From Anisus vortex (Eukaryota > Mollusca > Gastropoda > Planorbidae), in contig OX421497.1 of NCBI GenBank assembly GCA_949126835.1, positions 41,748,226-41,812,225 on the forward strand: DNA of 64,000 nt, in the 5' to 3' direction. Shown here piece by piece: positions 1 to 12,311 of this stretch (the stretch's first letter is position 1; every line of letters begins with the position of its first letter). The position numbers were made by a program, and so were the translations under genes. The notes beneath the pieces are model-generated. The model saw nothing but the letters and a program-made list of their open reading frames with translations. It was not told where the DNA came from and made no database searches.

Positions 1-47
1 TAATTATCTTATGTTAGGATGATTAAGAGTGATGTCCCTTTCAATAT

Positions 48-668
48 CATATATATTATATATTACAGACTATATACTACTACTATATGGTAGATTATTG
101 CGTCCTATGCTCATCCGTTGTCTGAGTCTAGTCCTGCATTTTTATTAGTGTTTTAAATGATAAGATACTGGTTTGCCTTGTTCGGGAAACCCATTCCATG
201 CCTGGATGCCACACAGGAAGAAAGATCACTGCATTTGTTCTCGCATAAGGGCTAAGAATTTTTTTTTGTCCTTATGTTTATCTTAGCATTGTAAGTAAAG
301 TACCCGTCTGACGAAATTGATATAATTGATATATAGATCCGGTGACGCAGCGTTCACCAGTTTCTGTGGCCATGGCATGCTAGGTGATTGTGTGGCCCTC
401 ACTATGCACAGCCGCCTTTACTTTACCCCAACTAATGTCAGGTACCCATCAGAGCTGGGTGGACTCTAGGACACCCTCCATACCCAGGGATAAAATCCTA
501 GCATGCACCAGGATTCAAACCCAGGACATGCGGTACGCCAGCCGAATTTGCTGCCGCAAGGCCACTGTGCATTGTAGCAGATTGTTATTGTTTGTGTTTC
601 AATGTAACATTTAATGCCCTATGTATTATTACCACTTTACTCTTTGCCATTCTGTCCTCTAGTGTTTG
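48..668 (-). mobile_element. LINE 3' fragment (family A), split by a SINE
   Basis: Read on the minus strand, this resembles the last part of a non-LTR reverse transcriptase: TLEDRMAKSKVVIIHRAL, then the WNGLP region and the 3' end. It is one of about a dozen 5'-truncated copies in this window (best preserved at 5605-6041, 48176-48405, 58212-58540 and 61672-62070). A SINE interrupts it at 294-568. The reading frame is broken. Confidence 0.75.
294..568 (-). mobile_element. tRNA-derived SINE (family S)
   Basis: On the minus strand it starts with a tRNA-like head (GGCAGC box A area, GGGTTTGAATCC box B) and ends with the CGTCAGACGGGTACTTTAC tail shared by all copies here. It is flanked by the direct repeat GCATTGTA (286-293 and 569-576), which rejoins family A LINE sequence when the SINE is removed. 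Confidence 0.85.
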
Positions 669-1478
669 GTGGCTACATTGTATGTGTGAGAATTTCTGGT
701 CTATATGGTGTGTGTTGGTGAAGCAATGAGAAAACATTGTAGGTTTAGTATTTAGAATGTGGGAAGTTTTTATTATTCGACAACATTTCACAATGAGTTT
801 TGGTTTTTCACAATAAAACAAAATGCCAATCTGGCCCAAAGGGGAGACAATTACAAAATAGTTCTTTTTTTTTTGTATACTCAGCTCAAGGACCACAATT
901 ATAAAAATACATAGAGCAGTGAGCAATAATTACAATTTACAGAAACACTGTAACAAAGAGCAAATACATAAATATGAATTAAATTAATATTTTCATGTCA
1001 AAAAAGCAAGGGAGATTATTTCAATTAAAATAGTAAATTACCCCGGAATTAAATCAATTACTGAAAGCCTAGGCTACTAGTATCTCTTCATGCACTGAAT
1101 CAATAAAGACAATCTTCACACAAAACAAAATACTGTACTATTTTTAAATGAGTTTTTCTACATTTTAGCTCAGCCAAAAAAAAAAAAAAACTGGTTAACT
1201 GGGAAAAAAAAAGCTAGTAGGCTACTCAACTAAATACCGGTTGTTTAGAGTTTAGACTATTTATATGGTGTAAATACATAGCCTACATACAATTATATTA
1301 TAGATTTTAAAGTTTTGTGTTTTTAGATCCCATACTAAGATATTCCAGATTCCTTGTCAGAAAATACCGTACATTTCCCCATCATTTCCCTCCCGGGCAT
1401 CTCTTCCATTGAAAAATGTTGGTATATATCGTCATATACATGTCCGGTATTTTCTTTTTAGCCTGTTGTATACCAAAC
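669..1478. other. No gene recognised
   Basis: AT-rich sequence with A and T homopolymer runs. I see no convincing coding or repeat structure. Confidence 0.4.
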
Positions 1479-2297
1479 CAGGGATGTTAAAACCGGTTTC
1501 GGTTCTATAAAACCGGATTTCGCCCCCCCCCCCCCCCTTTGCGCAATGTCACAAGTCACAGGCCGGAAAATCCAAATGTGCGTAGTTTTGTAGGTACTTT
1601 TGAAAAAATAGGTCAAACTTTATTAGTGTTTGCAGGGCATTCAAGAGGTTGATTTGTGTGAATACAATATGATTTTGTACACCTTACCATAACATTCTTT
1701 AGAACTAAAACAAAATCTGGGCTAATTGATTAAAACCGATAATAGCGTGATAATTTGTACACCGTGGACTTAGACTTGTAAAATAATGTATTGAAAGGGA
1801 TCGTGTAGCACCAAATTAAAAGAATGTGTATTTATTAATAGTGCCGTTAATAATAAAGCACAGACGCGGTGTCTAGCCAAACTGTTCAGGGTCACTGTGA
1901 AAGGCTAGTTTGCGTCTCTCCATTGCGCACATGAAAGAGTAGCGCACATCTAAAAGATGAGCCGACAGGTAATAAAAATCATGTTAATTGTAACTGTAAC
2001 TTAACATTTGGTTTGATGTTTTTTTTATCGCAATAGTTGATATTTAGAAAAAAAAAGAAACACATAGGCCTATCTAAGACTAATTAGTGTTAGCAAGGCA
2101 TTTCAAAAATTGTTTTGTGCGAATCCAACTTTAAAAAAAATATATTTCCATCAGAATTAAAAAAAAAGGGTGTGCTACTTGAAGTAATAATTACCTTTCA
2201 GCCAACAAACCGAAATCCGGTTTTGAGTCTCAAAACCAGTTTTCGGTTTCAAAACCGAATCCAGTAGGCCTATTGCGGTTTTCGTTCAACATCCCTA
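1479..2297. mobile_element. hAT-like non-autonomous element, 819 bp
   Basis: The ends are inverted: CAGGGATGTTaaaACCGg at left and gcggttttcgttcAACATCCCTa at right. Flanks TACCAAAC (1471-1478) and TACCAGAT (2298-2305) agree at 6 of 8 bases, consistent with an old 8-bp duplication. Subterminal AACCGAAA/CCGGTTTT motifs recur at both ends. No transposase frame was seen. Confidence 0.65.
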
Positions 2298-2908
2298 TAC
2301 CAGATTGCTGAATTACCGGTCTGTCTGACACAAAATTGGACACCCTGGCAACCCTAATTGAGGCTAAAACTAAAAGGAAAGATTCTGTACATGGAATGTC
2401 CTACACACAATGTGAAATACACGTTTGAATGATGGAATGGGCAACGCGCTCGCTTAAACACACACTTAATTTGATGAGGGCTTATGACTATGACCCGAAT
2501 AAGATAACGACGACATCTAAGAGCAGTTAGGCCTAATCATTTAATCGTGTGCTAATAATAGTTATTAGTCACGTGGTAAGGGTTATCCAAATACAATCTC
2601 GATTTCAAAAAAAGTTATACAGAAGTTATTAAAAAAAAAAAAAAAAAACGAATGCAAGGCATTTGAAGATGTGAGGTCATTGTACATATACAGGGAGAAA
2701 AAAGCCACAACAAAGAAATGATGTTGAAATTCACTAAGCCAAAACAAACCCAGTAAAGTTTTTTTTTCTTCTTTCTCTTTGAGCTTGAATATAGAATAGA
2801 TATAGCCATTAAAGAACTGAAGTGTTTGTCTTTCTTTATTTCTCTTACATAAAATAATATTTCCATGTAAAAAAAATGTATTATATTTAATTTATATATA
2901 TATATATA

Positions 2909-3127
2909 AAAGTACCCGTCGGAGCGAATTGATCCATAGGTCCGACGAAGCAGCGTTCACCAGTTTCTGTGGCCACGGTGGCATACTAGGTGATTGTGTG
3001 GCCAGCACTATGCACAGCCGCCTTTACTTTTCCCCAACTAATGTCAGGTACCCATCAGAGCTGGGTAGACTCAGGGACACCCTCCAGACCCGGGAAAAAA
3101 TCCTAGCCTGCACCAGGATTCGAATAT
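2909..3127 (-). mobile_element. SINE family S, head-truncated
   Basis: Same body and tail as the copy at 294-568, with the box B region GGATTCGAAT at the 5' end but the box A half missing (the homology stops at AATATATAAAG). Confidence 0.8.
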
Positions 3128-3823
3128 ATAAAGTAAAAATAAATATAAATAATAGGCTATCCTATGCAGAAAGAAAAGATCGCCCCGTCTCCACCAACTT
3201 GAGTTATCAGGCAGATACAGTTAATTTATGTATGTCTGTGCGAAAATAAAGCTTATTTCCAAACTGTATTACGTCCTAATTTATAGTCACTCAATAAAAC
3301 TAGTAGATATCTACAGGTCAGCGAGGGCTTGGGATGTCGGGAGGAGGCCTATCGACGAGGAAAAAACATGAAAACCACGAAAACACGTGGAAACAACGTT
3401 TTTTCCCCTTCGATACGACGTGGTGTGCCCACTGGGAAGGGTCAAAGACGTACAGACTTTAAAGTTCAAGGCAAGACAATTACGAGATATTGACAGAAAG
3501 TTGAAGTCACTACCCAACTCTGAATCCACTTGAATGAAGAAATAAAAGGCATGCTGTGTTCACTATATCCTTAAAGAAATAAGACTTATACTAATCCTAC
3601 CTATACTTTACAAACGTGACCAAACTAAACAAAAAAAAAAAAGAATAATATTAACGTTTATTGTAGTTTAAGTTTAGTCTTCAAATTAGATACGAATCTT
3701 AGATGATGAGTTCGTACGCAGTGGGTTTTCTTGGACTTGCTCGCAGTCAACTCGATCCATGATCCGATTTTAGCTGAATTTTTATAAGGGCAGACTGCGA
3801 TGGACGACTTGAAAAAGTGTTAG
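3128..3823. other. No gene recognised
   Basis: Intergenic sequence; short open frames on the minus strand (3311-3529) have no family features I recognise. Confidence 0.35.
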
Positions 3824-4068
3824 AGTAAAGTAGGCCTACCCGTCTGACCAAATTTGAAGCAGCGTTCGCAAGTTTCTGTGCCCACGGCATGCTAGGAGAT
3901 TGTGTGGCCAGCACAATGCCCAGTTCCTTTGACTTTACCCCCAACTAAAGCCCATCAGGGCTGGGTAGGCTCATAGACACCTTCAAGTCCCGGGAAAAAA
4001 TCCCACCCTGCACCAGGATTCGAACCCAGAACCTCCGGATCGCCAGTCGAATGCGCTGCCGTAGGCCA
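3824..4068 (-). mobile_element. SINE family S, near full length
   Basis: Minus-strand SINE with complete head (GGCAGCGCATTCGACTGGCG) and box B GGGTTCGAATCCTGG, body and tail; small internal deletions. Confidence 0.8.
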
Positions 4069-5272
4069 CCCTTAGGATAATAAGCAATCTAGGCCTAAAT
4101 GTTCTATAGGCTATCTATGGTTGTAAACATTTTTAAAAAGCTCAACATTGCGCACAAAGACATTTTGATTAAATTTCATTAATAATTTGTCAATCATATT
4201 TTCATTTAATGGCTGTACGTGAAGGGAAGGCTATGCCAAACAAAACAGATTACACCTTGGTGTGTTGTATTTAAGGGAATTTTATGTCTAGGGTATAGAG
4301 TATAGGCTAGAGTCTTTAAAAGGCTGACACACATTCGCAGATCTACTAATAAAAGTATTTAGCCATTTTATATTTGTCGAACACCCGACCCATGAATAAT
4401 ATATAAGCATAATAAATCATACAAAGAAACGGCATACAAGAAATCGATAATTGAATTACATTTTTTTACAGTTTGTTACTATAAAAAAATAAATCAAAAT
4501 TGAAACGGATCACTTCTGCTTTACAGTGGCGTTGCGAGTTATTTCCCTTCTACAGAATGATATTTCAATTACACTGAATTTTGTCCATAAGCTTATTCGT
4601 AAGACGGCAATATGTGTTGGATGTATCGTTCTAAAAAGCAATTCATGTATTATACTAAATGTACTTAATTTATGAAACAATGTAGATCTACGGCTTATTA
4701 CACAATTTGAAAACTGTTTTAAATTAGGATTTAAGAATTAGTGTTGTTTTTTTGCTGCAAAAACATAATCGATATCCGGTATTGCCCATGTCTCGCACAT
4801 TTAGACGTGGCAGAAATCAATCATTTGAGTGGTTTGAAAATGGAGCCGGCACTTCCTCTCACTGGAGGGGGTGTTGTGAGGCACTTTACTGGGTCGAGAT
4901 TTTGATTAGTAGGCCAATTCACAATTTTATTTTAATTAACCAGCAAACCAGGGTGTTGATTATTTTTAAAATATAGTTTTGTTAAAAATAAATTAGTATC
5001 TTTTAAGAAAATTTTTATTCTAATATAGCAAGATTTAAAAGCTCAATGTTTGATTAAATATCTTAAACAAATATTCAAATAGTGCTTTACAGTGGTGTAT
5101 GGAGTTATAATCTTAGCGTTTAAAGCGTCCATTCTAAGAGAACCATGAAATATATCCTGGGTATACAAAAGGCATGAACATGTGGTTTGTTATGATACAT
5201 TTTTTTTTCAATAATAATAGTTCAATTCATTTATGTTATACAATTATTAGATAATACACCCGAGTTGCTGTA
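4069..5272. other. Probable Syt12 3' UTR and downstream sequence
   Basis: No coding content recognised. The part next to 5272 must include the Syt12 3' UTR. 'TGCTTTACAGTGG' occurs near 4518 and 5089 but I could not extend it into a proven element. Confidence 0.4.
5014..5019 (-). promoter_or_regulatory. Candidate poly(A) signal of Syt12
   Basis: AATAAA on the minus strand about 255 nt after the Syt12 stop. The sequence is AT-rich, so the hexamer could be chance; other candidates lie farther on, near 4925. Confidence 0.3.
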
Positions 5273-5443
5273 TCATTTCCGTAGAAAGTGCCACATAGCC
5301 ACTGGCTTGCGAAGTGATGTCATCATCTGGTTCCAGTGGGTGGCCTCTGTGCCGGAAGTGTTCGCGCCGACAATCACGTGACCCAAAGATGGCGTCCTGT
5401 TGTCCGCCTGATACTCGGCCACAGTTATACGCAACTGAACAGT
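5273..5443 (-). CDS. Syt12: Syt12 exon 8 (C2B end, stop codon)
   Basis: 171 nt, acceptor TTCTGCAG|ACT, stop TGA at 5275-5273. It encodes residues 366-421: VQLRITVAEYQADN, LGHVIVG, THWNQM, then VAMWHFLRK, matching the C-terminal WHXL-type motif of synaptotagmins. In loop 3 the three Syt1 aspartates are E, Q and P. The coding strand here is GC-rich against its surroundings. Confidence 0.94.
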   Translation of the reverse strand, partial: TVQLRITVAEYQADNRTPSLGHVIVGANTSGTEATHWNQMMTSLRKPVAMWHFLRK

Positions 5444-8084
5444 CTGCAGAAGAAAAAAACGATAAATATTTGACGAAATCTTTTCGTAATTACATTAAAC
5501 GGTCATGATCGCTGTAAATGTATAAACTTAACAACTCGCTGGTCTGTGTAAGAGCTAACTTCTATTATTATTCTACAATCCATTTAGAGCTGCCTCACTT
5601 ATCTTAACTGTTACAGACGATCCTTTTATTAAAAAGATTATTGCGTACTACGCTCAAACGTGGTCTAAGTCTAAGTCTTGCATTTTGATCAGTGTTTTAA
5701 GTGATGTTATATTTCTGGTTTTACTGGTTTGTCCAGGCAACCCATTCTTTGCCCGGATGCCACTTGGTTAGAAAGAGAAGTTATATGCACTTGTTCTTGC
5801 TAATGGGATAAGGAAAGTGTTTTTGTCCTTATGTTTATCCGGGCACTGTAATAGGTGGTTGTTAAATTGTATCTCAAAGCCAAAGTTTAATGCCTTATGT
5901 ATTATTACTACTTTACTCATTGCCCTTCTTTCTTCTAGTGTTTCTAGGTTTAGTGATTTAACTATTGGTGTGACTCTTGTCAGTTGCGAATATTCGCTAG
6001 TAACGAACCTTGCAGCTCATTTCTGAATTAGTTCTCATTTAAAAAAAAATGTTTTCTTTTTACTTCAGTCATTCAACAAACATTCAAACAGTCAAACGTT
6101 TAGGGTCCGTTTCATCAATGTTGCTATAGTGGTATGCAGACTTAGAGATATGTTTATAAAAATTGCTTTTAGACTCACGGGTAAAGCCGTTGAAGGGACA
6201 GAAAAAATCATGGCCTCGTTGAAGATAGGGTTCTTCTCTCCCCTTTTGACCGTAGTTTTCTTCTTGCTGATCTTCTTACCGTTCTGCATGAGGTAAACTT
6301 TCACGAATGGGTCTGTGTAGGAAACATAAAAACACAACAGTATGCTAAGAGTTAAGCTTTCACGAATGAAGGAAAAAACAGAATCACACCAGAATACTAT
6401 AAGGTAAACCTTTCACGAATGAAGGAAAAAACAGAATCACACCATAATTCTATAATGTAAACTTTCACGAATGAAGGAAAAAACAGAAACACACCAGAAT
6501 ACTATTGGGTAAAGAATACTATTTAGCGATTTAGTTTTCTATTTTATTAAATACACATGTAATCATATTTTAAATTGCATCTGAATTTAGTAGTTTACAT
6601 TACTGGGTGATTCTGAATTTACATTTTATATATTGACTCAATCGGAATGCAAGTCACGTGCTTGTCGTAAGCCCCTCCTCCCCTGCCACCGCCCCTTTGT
6701 TTTTGTTTTTTTACTGCAGCAATCTACGGCCATGCTTTTGAACATATTATTATTGTATCACTAATAGTAATCAGATCATGACAGCAACTGGATTATCATC
6801 AGTGCCCTAGTGCCAGCCACACGACCTAATCAGCACCGGTGAGTTCTACTAAAAGCTCCTAATTCTGACGTCTGACACTACTAAAAACTTAATCTCCGAC
6901 CGCAGACCTGTGGCCACTGCAATTAGAATTCTCGTTACCTCCAGAATCTTTGCTCTCCTTCCAACGTAGACTCCTGGCCTTGACGATCACGACCGTTAGT
7001 CGCTCGGCCGTGGGCAGGTAGCTCAGTGAGAATAAAATATCGCCGTATTCTGTGGGTTTCTGAAATATAGGCAAGGGAAAGTCACAAGGACGTGATGTTG
7101 ATTTATTGTGGCGTACTAACATGATATTAATCTAGGGCAATATGAACTCTTAGCAGGAGCTCTTTATGGTATTAGGAGTCAAATAATGAATATTAAGTCA
7201 ACGAAAACACGTTTTGTAAAACTGAAACACCATTGCCGAATAAGCGAACAAAATAAAAAGTGAGTATTGAAATAAAAATTCAAGATCTTCCTTAGATTGA
7301 GCTAAAAAAAATAATAACATTCAACCGGAAAATTCAAATTATTTTTGTTAATTTTTTTACAACCAAAAAAAGCTTCAAAAACATAACTATAAATAAGCAA
7401 AACATATAAGAAGTCAAAAGCTAAAGAAAAAATCATAAAAAGGTTAAGGAGGACTTTCTAACGGCATCTAGTCTCTGGCTTGTGACGGTGATGTGAAGGT
7501 GATGGCCCTTTTGGAAAACGTAGCTATGTTTATTTTTCTATTGGGGCCGAAAGAAAACAAACGCCATATTATATACGCCACTGTCTCAACTCTCAACACC
7601 ACTGTCAACATTTTCAAACCATACTCTAATAACAACGTTGTGATACCTCATTTATATCTCTCAGGTTGAACCAGATCCTCATGGGCATGTTGAGATCGAC
7701 ATCGCCTATCCTGACGTCTGCTTCCCCGATGACCTTCTGGCGGGCGTACTTGTCGACTGAGAAGACTTGCAGCTGCAGTGACTTCCCTTGGAGGTACTCG
7801 GGCTCGACGGTGAACAGGAACCTCTCCTTGTAAACTGGATCGGTTGTGTTTTTCACGGTCTGTGGAGCAGAAAGGTGGAACATTAACATATTCGTGCAAT
7901 CTGGTTTTATTCTGAATTGACAAGTTGGTAGATTGGTTTCTAGACTATTACTTCACTAGGTTTTTATTTCTGCCGCGTGACCTACTTTAGGAGTTTAGTG
8001 TAATCGTCCTACTTCCGGAATAACTGCCACAGTCTGTGAGACTGTTGTGGTGAACTTAAAAATGGCGGGATTGGAATAAAGACA

Positions 8085-8123
<39 letters not shown>

Positions 8124-8195
8124 GGGCTAGGTAGAGATAAAGTAGTGGGAGATATAAAGGAAAATAGAGATAGGAAAAAAGAGATATTATTATGT

Positions 8196-8241
<46 letters not shown>

Positions 8242-11200
8242 CTTACAGTAAACTAAGTATGCATTAATTGACATGCGGACGTCATTTGTGTCAGACTCGT
8301 TAATCATGGATAATTTAACCCTTATAACATAATCTGCGAATCAGCCCATCAGCTACTTGATGGCAATGAACATGGCAGCTTTCCTTTTTTTCTCTTTCAC
8401 AGTTTGAACATTAATTCATACTGACTCTGAATTTTTAAACAGTCACACTCTCAGACTATATAATTAGTAAATGAATTTACTAGAATAATTTCCATCTGAA
8501 AAAAATGACTTTGACTTTGATTATACATGTGACTTTATTTAAAATATTTTTTTTTATATGATACATAAACAAGAAAAAGTGTTATTGGAGTTAATTAATT
8601 TAATTTCTGACTGCTCTAGCTATTTATCAAATGGTTTCTTTATATTGCTTTACCCGACCAATCGCTACGTTTATTCTAATACATTCTGATACTTCCCTTA
8701 GCATCGAGTGTTTCATATCTACTATGTTAGCATTACAGTCATTGATATTTCTCTATATTATAGACTATATAAATACATATTATAAATCAAGCAGAATACC
8801 TGACAGTAATGAATATGAATTATTGTACTCTAAAAGAAACTAGTAATACAATAGGATGAAAAGATACAACATGATATTGAAAACAACAACATATATTATG
8901 ATGACGTGGAAAGAAAAGAACGTCTGGTGAGGGAGTGTAGGTGAAGGTCGGCTTTATCCATCATTATTCCTCCACTAAAACAAAAACAATAACCTTTAGA
9001 GAGAACGCAGACATCCGCTGCCGAGTAAATGTGCGGGGGTGGGGTAGAATACCAACGGCATATATGATATATGGACACAATGATACTTAAAAAAAATATT
9101 ATGCTCAAAATAGAAATCGGATAGGTTGACAGCACTTCTAGCAATCTGTTCTAATAACAACAACACAATGGTGACGTACTTTTCTACCGAACTTATAAAA
9201 GTCTTTAACAAAAAAACGGACGAGTCTTCTGGATCTTTTGCCCAAGGCGTCACGCGAAAATTTTGTATTTTTTTTAGGGGTGGGACGCACACCAAGATCC
9301 TGCTCGAGACTACCCAACCCGCGGCATGACGTATTCTCGTATTCCTGCACTATCTGCCGATAACACTATTTCATACTATAGGCCTGGACATCCAGGCAAC
9401 GGGCACAATTCTTCCTCCTCACCATGACTCGGAGCTTCTCGGCGGTGCAATGAGACCTCGGACTCGCAGCAGGGGCTTTCCCTCCGTGCGTTAGCCCACC
9501 GGTGTTCTCTTAATGGGAGCGTATCTGTGGTTTACATACTTCGCCATCTTTGAGGCCCATGGGTATTGAAGTGAATGATACATAAAAATGGAAGGCTTAA
9601 CACGCACACATAGTGATCCCAGAATAATATCACAGGATGTATTACTAGCATTATATATAGGCTACAACAGGGGTCGCGAACCTACGGCACGCGTATCTGA
9701 CTTGGCACGCAAATCGATTTTCAATGGCACGCGGAAGACCTTCAAATAAGACAATTCAAGTACCTTCTGCAAGAAATTGAATGCTAGAGTATGATGATTT
9801 TTAGCATGTTGGCACGCTTAATAAATAAAAAATACTACAATGGCACACTATCAGCAAAACGTTGCCGACCCCTGGGCTACACGACAGTTGAACGTGCTAT
9901 AAACTTCACTTAAAAATTCAGCAGAAATAAAGATGGCGGTGTAATTTGAAAAATGTCAAAGAGAATGGCTGGGACTACCTCTTCCTTGGTTTACTACTTG
10001 CTCATCTACATTATATACAATGCATTGGCCACCAATTTCCCATATTTTTTCTAAAGTATATTTTTCTAAAGTTCAGGGTATAGTGTTTCTACTTTACTTT
10101 AAGAATTATGAGAACAAAAAGGAATATTTTTTTATATTTTACACTTGGGGCGGTTGCTTGAGGATATACAGGAACATAATCCTGAGAAGTTTATGGTATT
10201 CTTCTTCTAGGCAGAGGGCGTATACCACCAAGGGCGCCCTTAGCAGCAGAAACAAACAAAAAAAAAACAGTTTTAAAAAATGGCTTAAAATTATTGTCGT
10301 TTTAGAGAACTGTCATTTTAAATTTATTCAAAAAAACAGTAAGTCAGTAAGGCTACAGATGTTCGATTTTTGATCAATTAAAACTTTATAAACAAAATAC
10401 TGCAAAGCTTTATGAGTTGCTGTCAGTGTCATGGAGAGGGGAGGGTGTTGCAACCGGTACATCGCTCTGAGGCCGACCAAGATCAAAGAGGGCTCGATAT
10501 AGAGTCTAATATAAAAACATGAAATATCCTTGGGCCACTTATTGTTATCTTTTAAGTGCCTTAATGTTACTCTAGTCAGTTGTGAATATTCACTAGTAAT
10601 GAGCCTTGCATCTCTTTTCTGAATTTGTTTTAATTTGTTAATGTTTTCTTTAGTTGCCTTCAATATGCTGCGAAAGCTTCTTTTTTTTTAAATTGTTGCT
10701 TTTCTTTCTTTGTTTTTTTTTTTTTTTATCCTTTTTGATTCTTTTTATCATTTTAACAAAACAGTTTCTAGTCATTCGTTTTCTCCGTCATCTTGAGGGC
10801 ATAAACACTAGTATATATTATATAGGATTAGAATTTCCTAATTGAATGCATTGTCACTGGAAACAGTTAAATTTAGAATCGGCCTTCACCTAACCGGATC
10901 TGCATTAAGACGTAGCCAGGAAGAAAACTCTTCTTTAAAAGAGATTGCGAAGAATCTTGTATTAGATCTCAGATGGCCAGTGGTCAGACCCAGGTCATTA
11001 TAACCTCACACACATTTAAGTCACAGACTAAAACAGAAACAAAAAGGGTACCACATCGTTGTTTGTTTTAAATTCTAAAAATAAATAAAGAAAGAAAAAC
11101 GCCACCACCCCTTCCCCTAAAACCCAAAACAAGAATGCAACCAGGCACTATATTACAACGCGGAGGCGACGTCGTTCAATACAAGCAATTATTGCGCCCA

Positions 11201-12063
11201 ATTATCTGGCAGAAATTTGAGAACGCGCCAAATAATAGAAGGAAGAAAAAACACAACAACAACAGATGAAATCACCGAGAGAAAATAATGAGTTTTTGTT
11301 TTGTCCCAGATTTTTTTCTTTTCATTTTCAACATAAGGCTTGTGTTTGTTTGTTTACCGTATATACTCGCATATAAGTCGCATCCTGAGTTAAGGATTAT
11401 TTTTCTTATATGTTATGATCGACCCGCGGTTAAGTCGCACCCCTAATCTTGAATCGGAAGTTTTAAAAAGGCATATTTGTTTTACTCCTTTTCTCCAGAT
11501 CGACTATTTTTTGTCCAAATTTTTGTTTAAAAAAGAAGTGCGACTTACACGCGAATATATACGGTAACCTTTTTTGTTTTTGTAATGTGGAAGACGGAAG
11601 GGTGTTTAAAGAGCAGAGTAGGATAAAGATCTTGCTCGTTTATTTATATACAGTTTTATAGTTAAAGGAACATTCGAATGCTGACAACTGTTTTGTCTGC
11701 TCTGCAAATATACTATAGTTACAGACATAGATCTAGTCTAGATATTGAATGAATGGATAGCTAATAAAAGCCATTTTGCATTGGTTATCACTTCCGGTCG
11801 GTCAAAACACTAACCTATATAACGTTTAGATCTGCTTTCACTTATCTCTCTCTCTCTATACACCCCCCTCTCTATTTTTCTCTTTTACTTAAAAGATGCA
11901 TACGTGTTTAAAATAAATGAAACCAATGGAAAAAAAAAATAACTTTTATTTTTCTCACACATGATTGCTGAGCATGGCCAATAAACTAGATCAATTTCAA
12001 TTTAAACAATAAATAATGAAATAAAAATTCTCCATTATTATTTTATGTTTGTGTTGCTCAATT

Positions 12064-12097
<34 letters not shown>

Positions 12098-12195
12098 TAT
12101 TTTTTTTTTTTTGTATGGATAATTGACCACAGCCTAGTTTCATATTAAACATGTTTAAAAAACAAATTTAACCCCACGAGAGAGAGAGAAAGAGA

Positions 12196-12227
<32 letters not shown>

Positions 12228-12280
12228 AAGAGAGACAGAAAAAGAGAGAGTGTAAGAGAGAGAAAGAGAGAGAGAGTTGT

Positions 12281-12311
<31 letters not shown>

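Noticed and set aside
2325..2352. Right terminus of another hAT (ACCCTGGCAACCCTA)
   Set aside because: Single end without a partner in the window.
5314..5508. A plus-strand gene across Syt12 exon 8
   Set aside because: It is the antisense shadow of the C2B coding exon.
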